Part shown: positions 6,222-7,215 of the stretch, piece by piece
Layout: each line of letters opens with the position of its first letter
Numbering within the stretch: position 1 is the stretch's first letter
From: JBGUVL01 sp045134375
GTDB taxonomy: Bacteria; Bacillota_I; Bacilli_A; Erysipelotrichales; Erysipelotrichaceae
Assembly: GCA_045134375.1 (NCBI GenBank)
Contig: JBGUVL010000011.1
Coordinates: 1-7,215, forward strand
Reading direction: 5' to 3'
DNA length: 7,215 bases
Translations under genes and position numbers: made by a program
The notes under the pieces: generated by a model
The model's database searches: none
What the model was told of the DNA's origin: nothing
Seen by the model: the letters and a program-made list of their open reading frames with translations, nothing else

Positions 6222-7070
6222 ATGAAATCATTGATTACCTATTTGTGCTGTTTTCTATTTGTGCTTAGTTCTTTATTGATGGGCGCTTCATTGTATGTCA
6301 TTAATTTTGACGAAGAAGAATTATTAAAAAAAGGATCAGAACCTTATCAAATGGAAGAAAAAATCAATTCATTGCTATCGTTTGTTACAGTAAAGGAAGA
6401 GGATGAGGCGAGGTTGGATGAAATTGCTTCTACGGTTGCGAACCATCCGAAATTAACGCAGGCGCTTTCTCAATATCGTGCTTCTGTTGTTTCACAGTTA
6501 TTGAATGGAGATGAAGTCGAAGCCAGTAAAAAGTTTGATGCGATTCTATTGGAATGTCTATTACCCTACGCAGAAGAGTTAGTGAAAATGAGCAATGATG
6601 CTGGACAAGGAAAGATTACTACGATTGCGGAAATGGAAATGGAAATGAGACAAGCGGTAAGTAACATGGATTTCAATACGAGCATACATACTTTAACCAT
6701 TCACTTTTATCATGAGATGCCTTCGACCATGCGGCTATTGTTAAAGATTATGGTATTGTTGGAAAGTAGTGGCTTTTTTTGGGGAATGCTTGCTTTGAAT
6801 TTATTATCTGCATTCTTTATTTTGGTATGTAATATTCGGTGGTTAAACGGCTTTGTCCCATTAGCAATCAGTTGTTTCATTAGTGCGGGATTATTATTAC
6901 TTACTGCAAAAATGGTACCCTATGCAATGAAGATGCTAGTTTTTAACAATGAAAATGTTAGGGAAGCTAAGAGCCAAGCGTTTTTGCTATTTGCTATTGG
7001 AGATGGACTCATATTTTTGATTTTGTCAATCAGTAAATTCCTTTATAATCGTAATTTTGATCGAAATTAA
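6222..7070 (+). CDS. Hypothetical membrane protein, one N-terminal and three C-terminal helices
   Basis: I do not recognise this 282-residue protein. ATG 6222 is chosen over the in-frame ATG 6186 because AAGGAAGTGGG (6207-6217) precedes it and the candidate -10 at 6195-6200 lies between the two starts. Residues 4-27 form a hydrophobic helix (ITYLCCFLFVLSSLLMGASLY) without a clear cleavage site. Residues 28-180 are hydrophilic and helical, rich in E, K and A, and by topology likely outside the cell. Three further helices follow at about 184-204, 207-228 and 251-273, then a short KFLYNRNFDRN tail. That leaves both ends inside and a 150-residue outer domain between helices 1 and 2. A local MEMEMEM stretch (138-144) comes from a triplicated GGAAAT (6629-6646). 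It stands alone, divergent from rarA. The architecture recalls membrane-anchored sensory or envelope proteins, but no catalytic motif is visible. Confidence 0.85.
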   Translation: MKSLITYLCCFLFVLSSLLMGASLYVINFDEEELLKKGSEPYQMEEKINSLLSFVTVKEEDEARLDEIASTVANHPKLTQALSQYRASVVSQLLNGDEVEASKKFDAILLECLLPYAEELVKMSNDAGQGKITTIAEMEMEMRQAVSNMDFNTSIHTLTIHFYHEMPSTMRLLLKIMVLLESSGFFWGMLALNLLSAFFILVCNIRWLNGFVPLAISCFISAGLLLLTAKMVPYAMKMLVFNNENVREAKSQAFLLFAIGDGLIFLILSISKFLYNRNFDRN

Positions 7071-7104
7071 ATCTGATAAATGGGTGGTAGAAACAAGAAA
7101 AAAG

Positions 7105-7165
7105 TGATATAACATACCAGTAATAAGGGAGACCAGCTATGAATCTGTCAAGTAAAAATGAATAG
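7105..7165 (+). other. Promoter, ribosome binding site and 8-codon ORF (possible truncated gene start)
   Basis: TGATATAAC (7105-7113) is a fair extended -10. It is followed by a strong site AAGGGAG (7125-7131) and, 7 bases later, ATG 7139. The ORF is only MNLSSKNE before TAG at 7163-7165. Ordinary translation signals leading into so short a frame suggest the 5' end of a gene cut off by an insertion or deletion, a leader peptide, or chance. The following 50 bases (7166-7215) are very AT-rich, with no recognisable gene or IS end. Confidence 0.3.
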
Positions 7166-7215
7166 ATTTGTACATTTTCTTTAAATTAAATTTTGGGTAT
7201 ACAAAAACTCATTTA

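Noticed and set aside
6629..6646. Triple GGAAAT tandem repeat as a phase-variable tract
   Set aside because: The unit is 6 bases, so changes in copy number keep the frame; it only adds or removes two residues and is too short to suggest a switch.
7053..7070. TAATTT/AAATTA dyad at the end of the membrane protein gene, as a terminator
   Set aside because: The stem is all A-T and no T-run follows it, so it is not a credible intrinsic terminator.

Overview
The window looks like a low-GC, AT-rich Firmicute chromosome. Purine-rich ribosome binding sites, TATGAT-type -10 boxes and a RarA/sigma-54 gene pair fit this, and an Erysipelotrichia-like gut bacterium is my best guess from general protein character. 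That is inference only, because there is no rRNA or other phylogenetic marker here.

Layout. At the left edge (1-81) lies the 5' end of an IS3-family insertion sequence, with its transposase reading leftward out of the window. It sits just behind a leftward MFS transporter gene (122-1339) that carries an in-frame TAA at codon 51. The transporter has a near-consensus sigma-54 promoter (TGGCAT-N5-TTGCT, 1378-1363) and, farther upstream, three ACACTA repeats spaced 21 and 22 bp, where an enhancer-binding protein would be expected to bind. Rightward from the same intergenic region (1340-1560) runs a scar. The first third of a ChbG/YdjC-type sugar deacetylase (from 1561) runs into what looks like the last third of a LysR-type regulator (to 2173), with a frameshift close to the seam. 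Next comes an intact 423-aa helical protein (2192-3463), probably a TPR-type regulator with a degenerate N-terminal HTH, ended by a clear intrinsic terminator (3531-3553).

Convergent to it is a leftward two-gene operon: rarA (replication-associated AAA+ ATPase, 6090-4822) overlapping by ATGA with rpoN (sigma-54, 4825-3581). Divergent from rarA is a 282-aa four-helix membrane protein of unknown function (6222-7070). The last 145 bases hold a promoter and ribosome binding site that lead only into an 8-codon ORF, possibly a truncated gene start.

How it fits together. The window contains both the sigma-54 gene and a gene apparently served by sigma-54, although no sigma-54 activator is encoded here. 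The region from 1 to about 2180 (IS end, nonsense-disrupted transporter, chimeric deacetylase/regulator remnant) is decaying. The region from 2192 to 7070 is intact. I found no tRNA, rRNA, CRISPR array, riboswitch or replication origin.
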